Source of the DNA: a virus
DNA length: 64,000 bases
IMG/VR virus record: IMGVR_UViG_3300045454_000060
Span: 1-64,000 of that record
Strand: one strand, 5' to 3'
Of the stretch, positions 39,203 to 47,211 are shown one piece after another. The translations under genes and the position numbers were made by a program. Numbering within the stretch: position 1 is the first letter of the stretch; the number at the start of each line of letters is the position of its first letter. The notes under the pieces are model-generated. The model was not told the DNA's origin and searched no databases. It saw nothing but the letters and a program-made list of their open reading frames with translations.

Positions 39203-39802
39203 ATGCGCACGCCTGACGAGGCCAAGGCGCTGATCAAGCGTGCCGAGGGGTTCCATCGACGCCTGCCGGATGGCCGTGCCGCCCCCTATCTCTGTCCCGC
39301 CAATATCTGGACCATCGGCTGGGGCTCGACGCGCGATCTTCAGGGGGCGCCGATCACTCGCGACACGCCGCCCGTCACGGTCGAGGAGGCCGAGCTGCTG
39401 TTCGGGCGCGATCTGCGTCTGTTCGAGGAGGGAGTGCGTCGGCTGGTCAGCGTGCCGCTCACCAACAACCAGTTCGGCGCTCTGGTGTCTTTCGCCTACA
39501 ATCTCGGGCTCGGTCGGCTGCGCAGTTCGACGCTGCTGCGCCGGCTGAACGCCGGTCGATATGAGGATGCGGCCAACGAGTTCCCGAAATGGGTGATGGC
39601 GGGCGGCCGACGCCTGCCCGGGCTGGTCATCAGGCGCGAGCAGGAACGAGTGCTGTTCCTCAAGCCGGACAGCGCAGGCCCGCCCGCTGATTCGGCGACA
39701 GACCGCCATGCAACCACCGGAGATGGCGGAAGCTGGATCAGCCGTTTTCTGAGGGCGTTTCAGCGCGGCGCCGAAGGATCGGTCTGGGCTGGCCGCTTCT
39801 AA
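39203..39802 (+). CDS. Endolysin, GH24 lysozyme
   Basis: 199 residues. GH24 signature: catalytic Glu in KRAEGF (Glu 15), then YLCPANIWTIGWGST with the catalytic Thr (about 37). The usual Asp between them is Cys 31, a common GH24 variant. NNQFGALVSFAYNLG and the WVMAGGRRLPGLVIRREQER helix complete the domain by about 155. The last 45 residues are Gly/Ser/Ala-rich and end basic. No signal peptide, so export depends on the holin. No spanin gene was identified. Confidence 0.92.
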   Translation: MRTPDEAKALIKRAEGFHRRLPDGRAAPYLCPANIWTIGWGSTRDLQGAPITRDTPPVTVEEAELLFGRDLRLFEEGVRRLVSVPLTNNQFGALVSFAYNLGLGRLRSSTLLRRLNAGRYEDAANEFPKWVMAGGRRLPGLVIRREQERVLFLKPDSAGPPADSATDRHATTGDGGSWISRFLRAFQRGAEGSVWAGRF

Positions 39803-39815
39803 TCTGTGGTATAAG

Positions 39816-39825
39816 TCACCACTGA
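39816..39825. promoter_or_regulatory. Dyad operator
   Basis: TCACCACTGA directly after a -10-like TATAAG (39810-39815). A separate TTGACA lies at 39860. Controls the phosphoesterase gene. Confidence 0.55.
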
Positions 39826-39898
39826 TTACTATAAAAGCTACAACTGAATCTAGTTTCGCTTGACAGTGGGCTTCGCCCAGCCCGAGACGGAGAAAGTG

Positions 39899-41068
39899 AT
39901 GGCGGTCAGTAAGAAACCCGATGCTGCAGCTCAGCGCGCCGAGGTTCCGTTCTCGGAAGATGCCTCCAAGCTCACTGTGGCATCGCGCCGGGAGCTGATC
40001 GCCGATCTGCGGCGGCTCGTGGAGGCCGAGCCCACGCGGGTGATCAGCCGGAATTACTACCGGGTGAACGGCCGCTACGCCGAGAGCGCCTGGACCGGCG
40101 TGTTCGGGACCTTCGCGGAGTTCAAGAAGCAGGCCAATGTCACGCCGTCGCGGCACGTGCAGGCGCTGGAGAAGCAGGTCGCCAAGCACGCCTCGGTCGA
40201 GCGCATTCGCGTGCTCTCGGAGGAGCGCAAGGGCTATGCCGAGCGTTACCTGATTCCGGACAAGCGCCGCTTCCAGACGCATGTGGTCGTGTCCGACATC
40301 CATGATCGCAGAGCGGATCCGTTCGTGGTCCGGGTGCTGCTCGACACCCTCGAGCGCATCCAGCCCTCGCGCTTCATCGAGGGCGGCGACACCTTCGACC
40401 TTCCCGAGTTCGGCAAATACGCCATCGACCCGCGCGAGTGGGATGTCACCGGGCGAATCCAGTGGGTGCGCGAGTTCCATGCCGAGGTGCGCCGGCGTTG
40501 TCCGAACACGCAGATCGACGTGCTGGAGGGCAATCATGAGCATCGCCTGCTGCGCCATCTGGCCGAGGCCTCGCCGGCGATGCGCGCGGTGCTGGCCGAT
40601 CTGCACGGCTTCACGGTTCCGAAGCTGCTCTGCCTCGACGAGTTCGGCATCAACTACGTGGCGCGTTCCGATCTCGCCACCTTCACTCAGGCCGACGTCA
40701 AGCGCGAGGTGGCGAAGAACTACCTGATCGTCGATGGCGCCTTCCTGGTGCACCATTTCCCCGAGGGGATGGCGATGGGCTTCCCGGGCATGCACGGGCA
40801 TCACCACAAGCACATCGCGTGGCCGCACTACAGCCCGGTCTTCGGGTCCTTCACCTGGCACCAGCTCGGCTGCGTGCATCGTCGCGAGGCGTCCTACTGT
40901 GCCGGCGAGAAGTGGGCGAACGGCTTCATGATCGCGCATGTGGACACGCTGAAGAAGCACACCGCCCTCGAATATGTCGAGTTCCAGGAGGATCACGTGG
41001 TCGTCGGCGGCAAGTGGTATGAGCGTTCCGAGAGCGAGCGATTCGTCCACGTCAAGCAAAAGGTGTAA
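39899..41068 (+). CDS. Calcineurin-like metallophosphoesterase
   Basis: 389 residues from ATG 39899 (GGAGAAAG upstream). The C-terminal 260 carry the five metallophosphoesterase motifs: VVSDIHD (about 136-142), GGDTFD, GNHEHR, a late His in VHHFPEG and GHHHKH. The N-terminal 110 (ASRRELIADLRRLVEAEPTR, ISRNYYRVNGRYAESAW) look like a DNA-binding or helical domain. Phage homologues act on nucleotides or nucleic acid ends. It is a single-gene unit with its own operator. Confidence 0.85.
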   Translation: MAVSKKPDAAAQRAEVPFSEDASKLTVASRRELIADLRRLVEAEPTRVISRNYYRVNGRYAESAWTGVFGTFAEFKKQANVTPSRHVQALEKQVAKHASVERIRVLSEERKGYAERYLIPDKRRFQTHVVVSDIHDRRADPFVVRVLLDTLERIQPSRFIEGGDTFDLPEFGKYAIDPREWDVTGRIQWVREFHAEVRRRCPNTQIDVLEGNHEHRLLRHLAEASPAMRAVLADLHGFTVPKLLCLDEFGINYVARSDLATFTQADVKREVAKNYLIVDGAFLVHHFPEGMAMGFPGMHGHHHKHIAWPHYSPVFGSFTWHQLGCVHRREASYCAGEKWANGFMIAHVDTLKKHTALEYVEFQEDHVVVGGKWYERSESERFVHVKQKV

Positions 41069-41097
41069 CTGACAATCAGTCATCGCTGAGATATGCT
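41069..41097 (+). promoter_or_regulatory. Sigma-70-like promoter with dyad in the spacer
   Basis: CTGACA (41069-41074), 17 bp, TATGCT (41092-41097); the dyad TCATCGCTGA (41080-41089) fills the spacer. It drives the PhoH-like gene. Confidence 0.72.
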
Positions 41098-41135
41098 AGT
41101 GTTCGCCATTGAATAGGCGACACAGGAGCATACCG

Positions 41136-41951
41136 ATGAGCAAGTCCCTTCGCGGTTCCCGGCGTGAAAACGCCAAGAACAAGAGGGAGGGACGTGGTGT
41201 GCTCCCCCTCACGTCCTCTTGCGAGGACGCATTGCGCGACTTTCCTGCCGCGCGCGAGACTGCATTCCGACCCATCAACACCTCCCAGGCGCGCTATGCC
41301 GGTTTGATCGGCTCGATGGAGCTGGTCTTCGGGCTGGGCCCGGCCGGCACCGGCAAGACCTATGTCGCCGGGATGCTGGCCGCCGAGGCGCTGCTCGAGG
41401 GCAGGGTGAAGCGCATCATCGCCACGCGGCCGATCGTCGAGGCGGGAGAGGAGCTCGGCTTCCTGCCCGGCGAGCTCGAGGAGAAGACCGCCCCTTATTT
41501 CCGCCCGCTGCGCGAGGTGCTGGAGCGGCGTCTCGGCCGCGGCCATGTCGAGGCGCTGATCAAGGGGCGCAAGATCGAGATGCTGCCGCTCGCCTTCATG
41601 CGCGGGCACTCCTTCCAGGACGCCTTCGTCATTCTCGACGAGGCGCAGAACACCACCCCGACGCAGATGAAGATGTTCCTGACCCGCCAGGGGGAGGGGT
41701 CGGTCGTGGTGGTGGACGGCGACAGCACGCAGAAGGACATTCCCGGCCCGTCCGGCCTGGTCGATGCCGTGCGTCGCCTGCGCGATCTGCCGAGCGTCGG
41801 CGTTCATCGCTTCACGCGCGAGGATATCGTGCGCTCCGGGCTGGTGCAGGCGATCGTGGAGCGCTACGAGGAGCCCGACGAGGCCTTCGAGGCCGAGGTC
41901 GAGGATGCCACGGCGGGGTTGCAGCGGGTGCTGGATCTGCGTCGCCCTTGA
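41136..41951 (+). CDS. phoH: PhoH-like ATPase
   Basis: 271 residues from ATG 41136 (AGGAG upstream). ELVFGLGPAGTGKTYVAGML is the P-loop (about 62-81), RIIATRPIVEAGEELGFLPG, LEEKTAPYFRPLREVL and FVILDEAQNTTPTQMKMFLT (Walker B) are PhoH hallmarks. PhoH is a P-loop NTPase related to superfamily 1 helicases, frequent in phages, with a poorly understood RNA role. The basic N-terminal 30 residues could bind nucleic acid. A hairpin-rich gap follows. Confidence 0.9.
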   Translation: MSKSLRGSRRENAKNKREGRGVLPLTSSCEDALRDFPAARETAFRPINTSQARYAGLIGSMELVFGLGPAGTGKTYVAGMLAAEALLEGRVKRIIATRPIVEAGEELGFLPGELEEKTAPYFRPLREVLERRLGRGHVEALIKGRKIEMLPLAFMRGHSFQDAFVILDEAQNTTPTQMKMFLTRQGEGSVVVVDGDSTQKDIPGPSGLVDAVRRLRDLPSVGVHRFTREDIVRSGLVQAIVERYEEPDEAFEAEVEDATAGLQRVLDLRRP

Positions 41952-42257
41952 AAATCCCGGGCGGGGCGGGCATATTGCCGGAGGCCTGGAGCGGGAGCGA
42001 TCCCGCCCCAGGCGCCGTCCGGTAGGCTACCCGGCGGTTCCGAATTGCACTCGGAACCGCCACCTACCGAACCGGACTTCCAGATACACCCTCACGAGCA
42101 TATCTGTTCTCCGGTTGGTGTGGCGTGATTGCCACACCCTTCGGGCGTCGTGACGCCCGAAGCCCGAGCGCGAGGTGCATCCCGCGTCGTGCCGTGATGC
42201 TAGCAGATTCTCCCGGAGAGCGGGGCATCTCCTGCCCCGCGCGACTATGCTTGCCGC
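41952..42257. ncRNA. Hairpin-rich gap, candidate structured RNA
   Basis: No protein gene is seen. Five strong hairpins follow one another: 41985-42012 (5 plus 6 bp with one mismatch), 42019-42077 (inner 11-bp stem 42033-42043/42051-42061 inside CGGTAGG/CCTACCG), 42117-42138 (8 bp, loop GTGATT), 42139-42162 (9-11 bp) and 42220-42240 (8 bp). Only GC-rich loops and no long T-runs follow. In the second, CCGGT can pair with either CCTACCG or ACCGGAC, a switch-like choice. It could be a structured RNA, an attenuator array or a replication site. Confidence 0.5.
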
Positions 42258-43061
42258 ATGACGAGACTGAGCGATCTGACGTGGTGGGAGGCCGACTTCC
42301 CCGGCAAGTCCCTCGACCGCGACGCCTGCGAGGCGCTGTTGTTCGACCGCTGGCCCGAGCGTGAGCGTCGGCGCGAGCCGGAGCTGATGGGCACCAAGTG
42401 GTGGGATGTGCGCCTGCTGCACCCTGTCCAGGCGACCTATTGGTTTGCGCATCTGCTCACGTTCGAGGTGCGGCGGATCATTCGCGAGCATCTCGACGAC
42501 CGCGCGCCCTCGCTCAGCGCGTCCGGGCGCGTGCTCGACTGGCACCCGATCAAGAGCGGTGACGTGTTCGAGCCGCCCTTGGATGAGCGCCGGCGACCCT
42601 ACTGGAAGCGCAAGATCATCGGTCTGATTCGGGCACGCCAGGCAGCCGATCTCGACGGGGTGCCCTACGAGGTGTTTGTCGCCTCCGGCCTCAAGCATTT
42701 CTATTTCGGCCGCGGCGCCTATGTGCTGGCACGGTCGGCGGTGAAGATGCCGGAGCCCAATCTGCTCTACGGCGAGAACTGCCTGGCGCAGATCCGCGAG
42801 GACTGGCTCGCGCAGCTCCAGGTGCGTCCCTGGGCGGCCAGGCACGGGCGCTATCGCCTCGCGCATGATGACGGCCATCCCGATCATCGCGCGCATCGCG
42901 ACTGGCTGGTGCAGCAGCTCTCCCTGCGCTCCCAGCCCGAGCTTGCTGCGGCGCGGCTGGTGCGCGACGGGCTGCTGTCGCGCCCTGAGGCCGAGAAGGT
43001 CTGTCTTGCGCGGGGGCGATCGGTGTTGACGCGGTTCAGCCGCGCCCTGGAAGGGGCGTGA
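42258..43061 (+). CDS. Hypothetical protein, 267 aa
   Basis: Not recognised. It is rich in Trp and Arg with a conserved-looking core (LMGTKWWDVRLLHPVQATYW, KHFYFGRGAYVLARSAVKMP) and a helical, charged C-terminus. No membrane segment and no obvious catalytic motif. A -10-like TATGCT lies 10 bases before ATG 42258 at the foot of the last hairpin, so its message would have a very short leader. It lies between PhoH and the replicative helicase, so a DNA-metabolism role is possible. Confidence 0.65.
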   Translation: MTRLSDLTWWEADFPGKSLDRDACEALLFDRWPERERRREPELMGTKWWDVRLLHPVQATYWFAHLLTFEVRRIIREHLDDRAPSLSASGRVLDWHPIKSGDVFEPPLDERRRPYWKRKIIGLIRARQAADLDGVPYEVFVASGLKHFYFGRGAYVLARSAVKMPEPNLLYGENCLAQIREDWLAQLQVRPWAARHGRYRLAHDDGHPDHRAHRDWLVQQLSLRSQPELAAARLVRDGLLSRPEAEKVCLARGRSVLTRFSRALEGA

Positions 43062-43069
43062 AAACGCGC

Positions 43070-43112
43070 TTGCCGGTCAGTCATACGTGACTTATGACTC
43101 TGTGAGCGCTGA
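43070..43112 (+). promoter_or_regulatory. Promoter with dyad in the spacer, plus second half-site
   Basis: TTGCCG (43070-43075), 17 bp, TATGAC (43093-43098); dyad TCATACGTGA (43081-43090) in the spacer. A second imperfect dyad TGAGCGCTGA is at 43103-43112. It drives the helicase and primase genes. Confidence 0.68.
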
Positions 43113-43124
43113 TGGGATCAGGTG

Positions 43125-44465
43125 ATGACGACGCCGGTTTACGAGTTCGACGCCGAGACACAGACCGAGATCTGCTCGCTGCTGATGTGGGACCATGATT
43201 TCGCTCGTCGCACCGATGGGCTGATCAAGCCTGCCTATCTGGAGAACGATGTCGAGCGCGGCTTTGCGCGGCTCGCGATCGCCTTCTTCCGTCGCTATGG
43301 CGAGGTGCCGTCGCGCACTGCCTGGGTCGAGCTGGTCAAGGATGGCTTCAAGCTGAAGCCGCCGATCTGGCGCGAGGATCAGAAGAAGGACGTGGTCGAG
43401 AGGCTGGCGCTGACCGCGCGGCTGACCGTGCGCTCCCGCCAATTTCTGCTCGACAAGATCGCCGAGTTCGCGCAGCAGCAGGAGATCACCCAGGCGATGA
43501 TCTCGGCGGCGGCCGAGCTCGGTAAGACGCACGACCCGGAGCGCTTCGCGCGCATCAAGGACAGGCTCGGCCAGGCCTTCGCGGTCGGGCTGCGCGACGG
43601 CGACGAGGATTACGACTTCTTCGAGCGGATCGAGGAGCGCACGGAGGATCGCCTTGCGCGTGCCTCGGGTTCCCTGCCGCGCACCGGCATCACCACCGGG
43701 ATCAGGGAGCTTGATGGTCTGCTGACCACGCATGGCGGCTGGGGCCGCAAGGAGCTCAGCCTGTTCATGGGGGCGATGAAGGCCTCCAAGAGCTTCCATC
43801 TCACGAGTGCGGCGGCGGCGGCCGTGATGGCCGGCAAGAACGTGCTGTTCGTCACCTGCGAGAACGCGATCGACATCCAGGCCAGGCGCATCGACGCCTA
43901 CATGTCCGACATCGCCATGTCGGATTTCCTGCGCAGTCCGCATACCGTGCGCGGCGCGGTCGAGGCGGTGGCGGTCTCGGGCAGAGTCGGCAAACTCAAG
44001 ATTCGCGAGTTCCCGACCATGCAGTTCCGCCCCCGCGACCTCGAGCGATTGATCGAGGAATACAAGACCAAGGGGCTGATCTTCGATCTGGTCGTGATCG
44101 ACTATCTCGACCTGATGACCTCCGACATGCCGATCGAGAAGGACACCGAGCGCTCCAAGCACATCTATGCGCGTTGTCGCGGCATCGCCATGAAGGAGGG
44201 GTTCGCGCTGCTGAGCGCCACCCAGACCACGCGCCAGGGGGCGAAGGCCGCCGTCGCCACTGCCACCGATGTTGCCGAGGACATCAATCGGGTGCGCATC
44301 GCCGATCTCGTGATCTCGATCAATCGCACGGAGGAGGAGCGCGCGAACGGCAAGGCACGCCTCTACATCGCGGCGGCACGCAATGAGCGCGACGGTGTCA
44401 CCCTGTTCATCACGCAGGATCTTGATCGTGGCAGGGCGGTCAAGGACGTCGAGGCGGTCGAGTGA
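43125..44465 (+). CDS. DnaB-like replicative helicase
   Basis: 446 residues from ATG 43125 (GTG 43122 also possible). The RecA-like core has GAMKASKS as Walker A (216-223) with Ala-Ser in place of the usual Gly-x-Gly, FVTCENAIDIQARRIDAYM as motif 1a, LVVIDYLDLM as Walker B (Asp about 326) and LLSATQTTRQG as motif 3. This is the pattern of phage DnaB/gp41-type helicases. The N-terminal 190 are helical, the primase-interaction half. The stop overlaps the primase start (GTGA). It is the hexameric fork helicase of the phage replisome. Confidence 0.85.
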   Translation: MTTPVYEFDAETQTEICSLLMWDHDFARRTDGLIKPAYLENDVERGFARLAIAFFRRYGEVPSRTAWVELVKDGFKLKPPIWREDQKKDVVERLALTARLTVRSRQFLLDKIAEFAQQQEITQAMISAAAELGKTHDPERFARIKDRLGQAFAVGLRDGDEDYDFFERIEERTEDRLARASGSLPRTGITTGIRELDGLLTTHGGWGRKELSLFMGAMKASKSFHLTSAAAAAVMAGKNVLFVTCENAIDIQARRIDAYMSDIAMSDFLRSPHTVRGAVEAVAVSGRVGKLKIREFPTMQFRPRDLERLIEEYKTKGLIFDLVVIDYLDLMTSDMPIEKDTERSKHIYARCRGIAMKEGFALLSATQTTRQGAKAAVATATDVAEDINRVRIADLVISINRTEEERANGKARLYIAAARNERDGVTLFITQDLDRGRAVKDVEAVE

Positions 44466-45553
44466 GGGGCGAGCTCGAGGCGCTGATCGCTGACCTCGAT
44501 CTCGAGGCGCTGCTCGATCACTTCGGGGTGGATTACCGGCGCACCGGCGGCGGCTCGAATCTCAACCTGCGCGAGTGCCCGTTCTGCCATGACGATCGCT
44601 GGCGCGCCTATATGAGCGTCGAGAAGAAGCTCGGGCTCTGCTTTCACGCCGACTGCCAGAAGCGCTGGAACCTGTTCTCCTTCGTCCGCGCCAAGCTCGA
44701 GACCGATGCGCGCGGGGCGATCAGATTCCTCGAGGATTACGGCAGCCAGGTGCTGGGCAGATCGACCCGCGCCAGCCTGGCGCGTGGCCAGGCGAGGCTG
44801 CCGACCGCATGGGAGCTGCCGGCGTCGGTGCCGCTGCCGACCGATGACGGCATGACGCATCCCTACCTGGTGACGCGGCGCATCCTGCCCTTGACGCAGA
44901 GCCTGTTCGGGCTGCGCTGGTGCGAGGACGGCATCTACAGCTACGAGGACGTGGACGGGCGGGCGCGGCGCATGTGGTTCGGCGGGCGGGTGCTGCATCC
45001 GATCTGCGATCTCGACGGCACGGTGGCGACCTTTGTCGGTCGCGATGTCGGTGGCGCCTCCACCGTTCGCTACCTGTTCCCGCCCCTGCTGCCGGCGGCC
45101 GGGCGCTACCTTTACGGGGGCGAGCGTCTGTCCGGTTTTGCGCATGTGGTGCTGGGCGAGGGCCCTTATGACTGCCTGGCGATTCACCAGGCGATCGTCG
45201 ACCACCCGGATTTTCGCGATACGGCCGCCGCGGCCACATTTGGCCTGTCGATCGGACATGCCGATCCCGAGAGCGGGAACGACCAGCTCGGGAGGCTGCT
45301 GCGCCTCAAGGAGACGGGTCTGCGGCGCGTGACCTTCCTCTGGGATGGCGAGAGGAACGCGCTCAAGGCGGCGCTCGAGGCGGCCGAGCTGGTGGCTGCG
45401 CATACCGGGTTGCACGTGCGCATCGGTCTTCTTCCCGGGGGCAAGGATCCGGCCGAGCTGGAGACCAGGGAGGTGCGTGCTGCGATCGGCCAGGCCAGAC
45501 CGTTCGAGCCGCGTCTCAAGCTGCTGTGGAGCCTGAAGAACCCCTATGATTAA
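44462..45553 (+). CDS. DNA primase with CHC2-type zinc finger and Toprim
   Basis: 363 residues from GTG 44462. The zinc ribbon uses Cys 39, Cys 42, Cys 60 and Cys 65 (CPFC and CFHADC). The Toprim domain begins HVVLGEGPYDCLAIHQA with Glu 233 and has LWDGERNALKAA with Asp 295. This is the two-domain DnaG/T7-gp4-like layout without a helicase part; the helicase is the preceding coupled gene. It is shorter than bacterial DnaG (about 580) because it lacks the helicase-binding C-domain. Confidence 0.87.
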   Translation: MRGELEALIADLDLEALLDHFGVDYRRTGGGSNLNLRECPFCHDDRWRAYMSVEKKLGLCFHADCQKRWNLFSFVRAKLETDARGAIRFLEDYGSQVLGRSTRASLARGQARLPTAWELPASVPLPTDDGMTHPYLVTRRILPLTQSLFGLRWCEDGIYSYEDVDGRARRMWFGGRVLHPICDLDGTVATFVGRDVGGASTVRYLFPPLLPAAGRYLYGGERLSGFAHVVLGEGPYDCLAIHQAIVDHPDFRDTAAAATFGLSIGHADPESGNDQLGRLLRLKETGLRRVTFLWDGERNALKAALEAAELVAAHTGLHVRIGLLPGGKDPAELETREVRAAIGQARPFEPRLKLLWSLKNPYD

Positions 45554-45563
45554 TCACGGGTGA
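45554..45563. promoter_or_regulatory. Dyad operator
   Basis: TCACGGGTGA begins right after the primase stop, 3 bp after a -10-like TATGAT (45545-45550). It controls the four small genes that follow. Confidence 0.55.
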
Positions 45564-45632
45564 GTGTTGACGCCTGCGCGCGTCTGAGCGATAGCGTCGT
45601 GTGCAGTGGGGCGCTGAGAGGAGGGCGGGGAC

Positions 45633-46211
45633 ATGGGGCTGTATGTTGTGCGCGGCACAGTGATGACCCGGAGGAACGGGGATGTCTGGCGCGCCGCGCT
45701 CTGCCAGGCTGTCGGGCTCAGGCTGGACAAGGCCATCCTGGTGCGCTCCTGGGCAAGCCGGAAGCACCCGCCCGGCGCCGCTGTCATGACGGGCACTTAC
45801 CACGGCATGCACTCCAAGTTCGTCGAGGCGGTCGAGACCAAGACCTTCTCTGGATATGAGTCCATCTCCGATCGTCGTGCCGATGATCTGGAGGTCTCCC
45901 TGCGGGATCTGATCACGGGCGGCACTCACAGGACCTCCTGGATCTTCAACGAGACTGCGGCGGAGGAGCTTGATCGTCTGGCGAAGGCTTTTGTTTCGAT
46001 CGAGGCGATCTTGGCGCCGGAGAATCGCGATCAGTTGTCGCTGGATGCTCTGGCTCTGATTTCGGCCGGAGCGTCGCTCATCGACGCGCAGGCGATGCTG
46101 CGGGGTCATGTTCGGGATGTGGACGCGCCGATCGAGCGGCGGATCGAGCGGGAGATCGCGCCGGGCGTGCCGATGGAGGAGTTGATCCCCGCCTGGGGAT
46201 CCTGGGCATGA
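45633..46211 (+). CDS. Hypothetical protein, 192 aa
   Basis: Not recognised. ATG 45633 is preceded by GGAGGGCGGGG. The N-terminal 60 residues are basic (MTRRNGDVWRAALCQAVGLR), the middle has AAEELDRLAKAFVSIEAILA as a clear helix, and the C-terminus is acidic-amphipathic. First gene of a four-gene small-protein unit downstream of the primase. No membrane segment. Confidence 0.6.
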   Translation: MGLYVVRGTVMTRRNGDVWRAALCQAVGLRLDKAILVRSWASRKHPPGAAVMTGTYHGMHSKFVEAVETKTFSGYESISDRRADDLEVSLRDLITGGTHRTSWIFNETAAEELDRLAKAFVSIEAILAPENRDQLSLDALALISAGASLIDAQAMLRGHVRDVDAPIERRIEREIAPGVPMEELIPAWGSWA

Positions 46212-46224
46212 GGGAGAACAGGGC

Positions 46225-46749
46225 GTGAACAAGACCTCGATTGTGGGCAGCAACCGCTACACCTTTCACTGCCCCGTGGTGGACAGGAACGAGCGGTTCC
46301 TGGCCTGCGCGTTCCGCAAGCACCGCAAGTGGCGCGGCGAGTCGATCGACGCGGAGGACTGCTCGGTGGTCATGAACGCCTCCAAGTGTCCGGCGGTGCA
46401 TATGCTCGAGCTGGAGCATCGCGAGGGCAGGGCGATGTTTTTCGATTCGGCCGCCGACGAGGTGCACAAGCTGCCGTCAGCGATTCTGGATCGGATCGCG
46501 CGTATTCTGGTGTTGCCGTTCCACGGCATCGGCACAAAGATCGACCCGGAGACGCTTTCGGCGTTGGTCGGGCGCAAGGTCGAGCTGCCGGAACGGCAGG
46601 CGGCAGGTTCTGCCGAGACGGCACGCAAGGTGCCGCGTTCGGCGGCACGGGGTGCCGGCGGCAGGGGGTCGCAGGCGGAGCGCGGCAGTGTGCTCGATCA
46701 CGTGGAGGGCGATGTGGCGAAGCAGATCAACAAGGCGATCGGGTCATGA
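46225..46749 (+). CDS. Hypothetical protein with His/Cys N-terminal part, 174 aa
   Basis: 174 residues from GTG 46225 (GGGAGAACAGG upstream). The N-terminal half has scattered Cys and His (FHCPVVDRNERFLACAFRKH, EDCSVVMNASKCPAVHML), which may bind zinc or an iron-sulfur cluster. The C-terminal 60 are basic and disordered (RKVPRSAARGAGGRGSQAER), typical of nucleic-acid contact. The stop overlaps the next start (ATGA). The function is unknown. Confidence 0.55.
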   Translation: MNKTSIVGSNRYTFHCPVVDRNERFLACAFRKHRKWRGESIDAEDCSVVMNASKCPAVHMLELEHREGRAMFFDSAADEVHKLPSAILDRIARILVLPFHGIGTKIDPETLSALVGRKVELPERQAAGSAETARKVPRSAARGAGGRGSQAERGSVLDHVEGDVAKQINKAIGS

Positions 46750-46931
46750 TGATGGTGCGCTGGGTGTTGCGGGGGCTGGGTGGTCTGGCTCTGCTGCTGT
46801 GGGGATTCGCGATGGTGGCGATCTATCGGGAGTTCGACATCAACTCCACGATGATGATGTTCCTCGTCTCCACGGTCGGGATGACGGGCATTCTGCTGCT
46901 CTGTGGCTCGTTTCTGGGGCAGAGGGAATGA
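46746..46931 (+). CDS. Small two-span membrane protein, 61 aa
   Basis: 61 residues with two hydrophobic segments (LRGLGGLALLLWGFAMVAIY and MMMFLVSTVGMTGILLLCGS) joined by a short polar loop (REFDINST). Three consecutive ATG codons (46746, 46749, 46752) precede VRWV. It overlaps both neighbours (ATGA at each end). The design resembles small phage inner-membrane proteins such as superinfection-exclusion or lysis-timing factors; the role is unknown. Confidence 0.6.
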   Translation: MMMVRWVLRGLGGLALLLWGFAMVAIYREFDINSTMMMFLVSTVGMTGILLLCGSFLGQRE

Positions 46932-47155
46932 GCACCCCCTACCTTGTGCTGCGGGGTGATCTGGCCGATGACGACGAGTCGGAGGCGGTCTGGCTCGAGC
47001 GGCATCCGAACGCGATCCTGTTCGGGGTCGATGACGGCATCGTCGCGGCGTTCACCGATCCGAACATCGCCGCCGCATGGCTGATCGGGATTCTGCTGGG
47101 CGACGACATGCCCGAGCACGTCGAGGAGTGGTGCGCCTGGGCACGCGCGGAGTAG
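46928..47155 (+). CDS. Small acidic protein, 75 aa
   Basis: 75 residues, strongly acidic (RGDLADDDESEAVWLERHP, GDDMPEHVEEWCAWARAE), preceded by AGAGGGA at ATG 46928. Coupled to the membrane-protein gene. The last rightward gene before the convergent repA gene. No recognised domain; acidic small phage proteins often act as DNA mimics or inhibitors, but nothing here proves that. Confidence 0.55.
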   Translation: MSTPYLVLRGDLADDDESEAVWLERHPNAILFGVDDGIVAAFTDPNIAAAWLIGILLGDDMPEHVEEWCAWARAE

Positions 47156-47178
47156 GGTGTCGTGGGTTGTTCCCCGGA

Positions 47179-47194
47179 TGTTCCACGTGAAACA
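47179..47194. promoter_or_regulatory. parS-like site beside repA
   Basis: TGTTCCACGTGAAACA differs at one position from the canonical chromosomal parS TGTTTCACGTGAAACA. It lies in the 56-bp gap between the convergent small-protein gene and the end of repA. With 2232-2245 it makes two such sites in the window. Confidence 0.65.
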
Positions 47195-47211
47195 GAGTCC
47201 GGGAAGGTATA

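Noticed and set aside
39860-39865. TTGACA as the main promoter of the phosphoesterase gene
   Set aside because: No -10 box at a suitable distance before ATG 39899; the TATAAG beside the dyad is more likely.
42013-42077. Possible tRNA (7-bp acceptor-like stem GTCCGGT/ACCGGAC)
   Set aside because: No T-arm of 5-7-5 form before the 3' strand, no anticodon arm at the right place and no CCA-compatible end; it is a nested hairpin.
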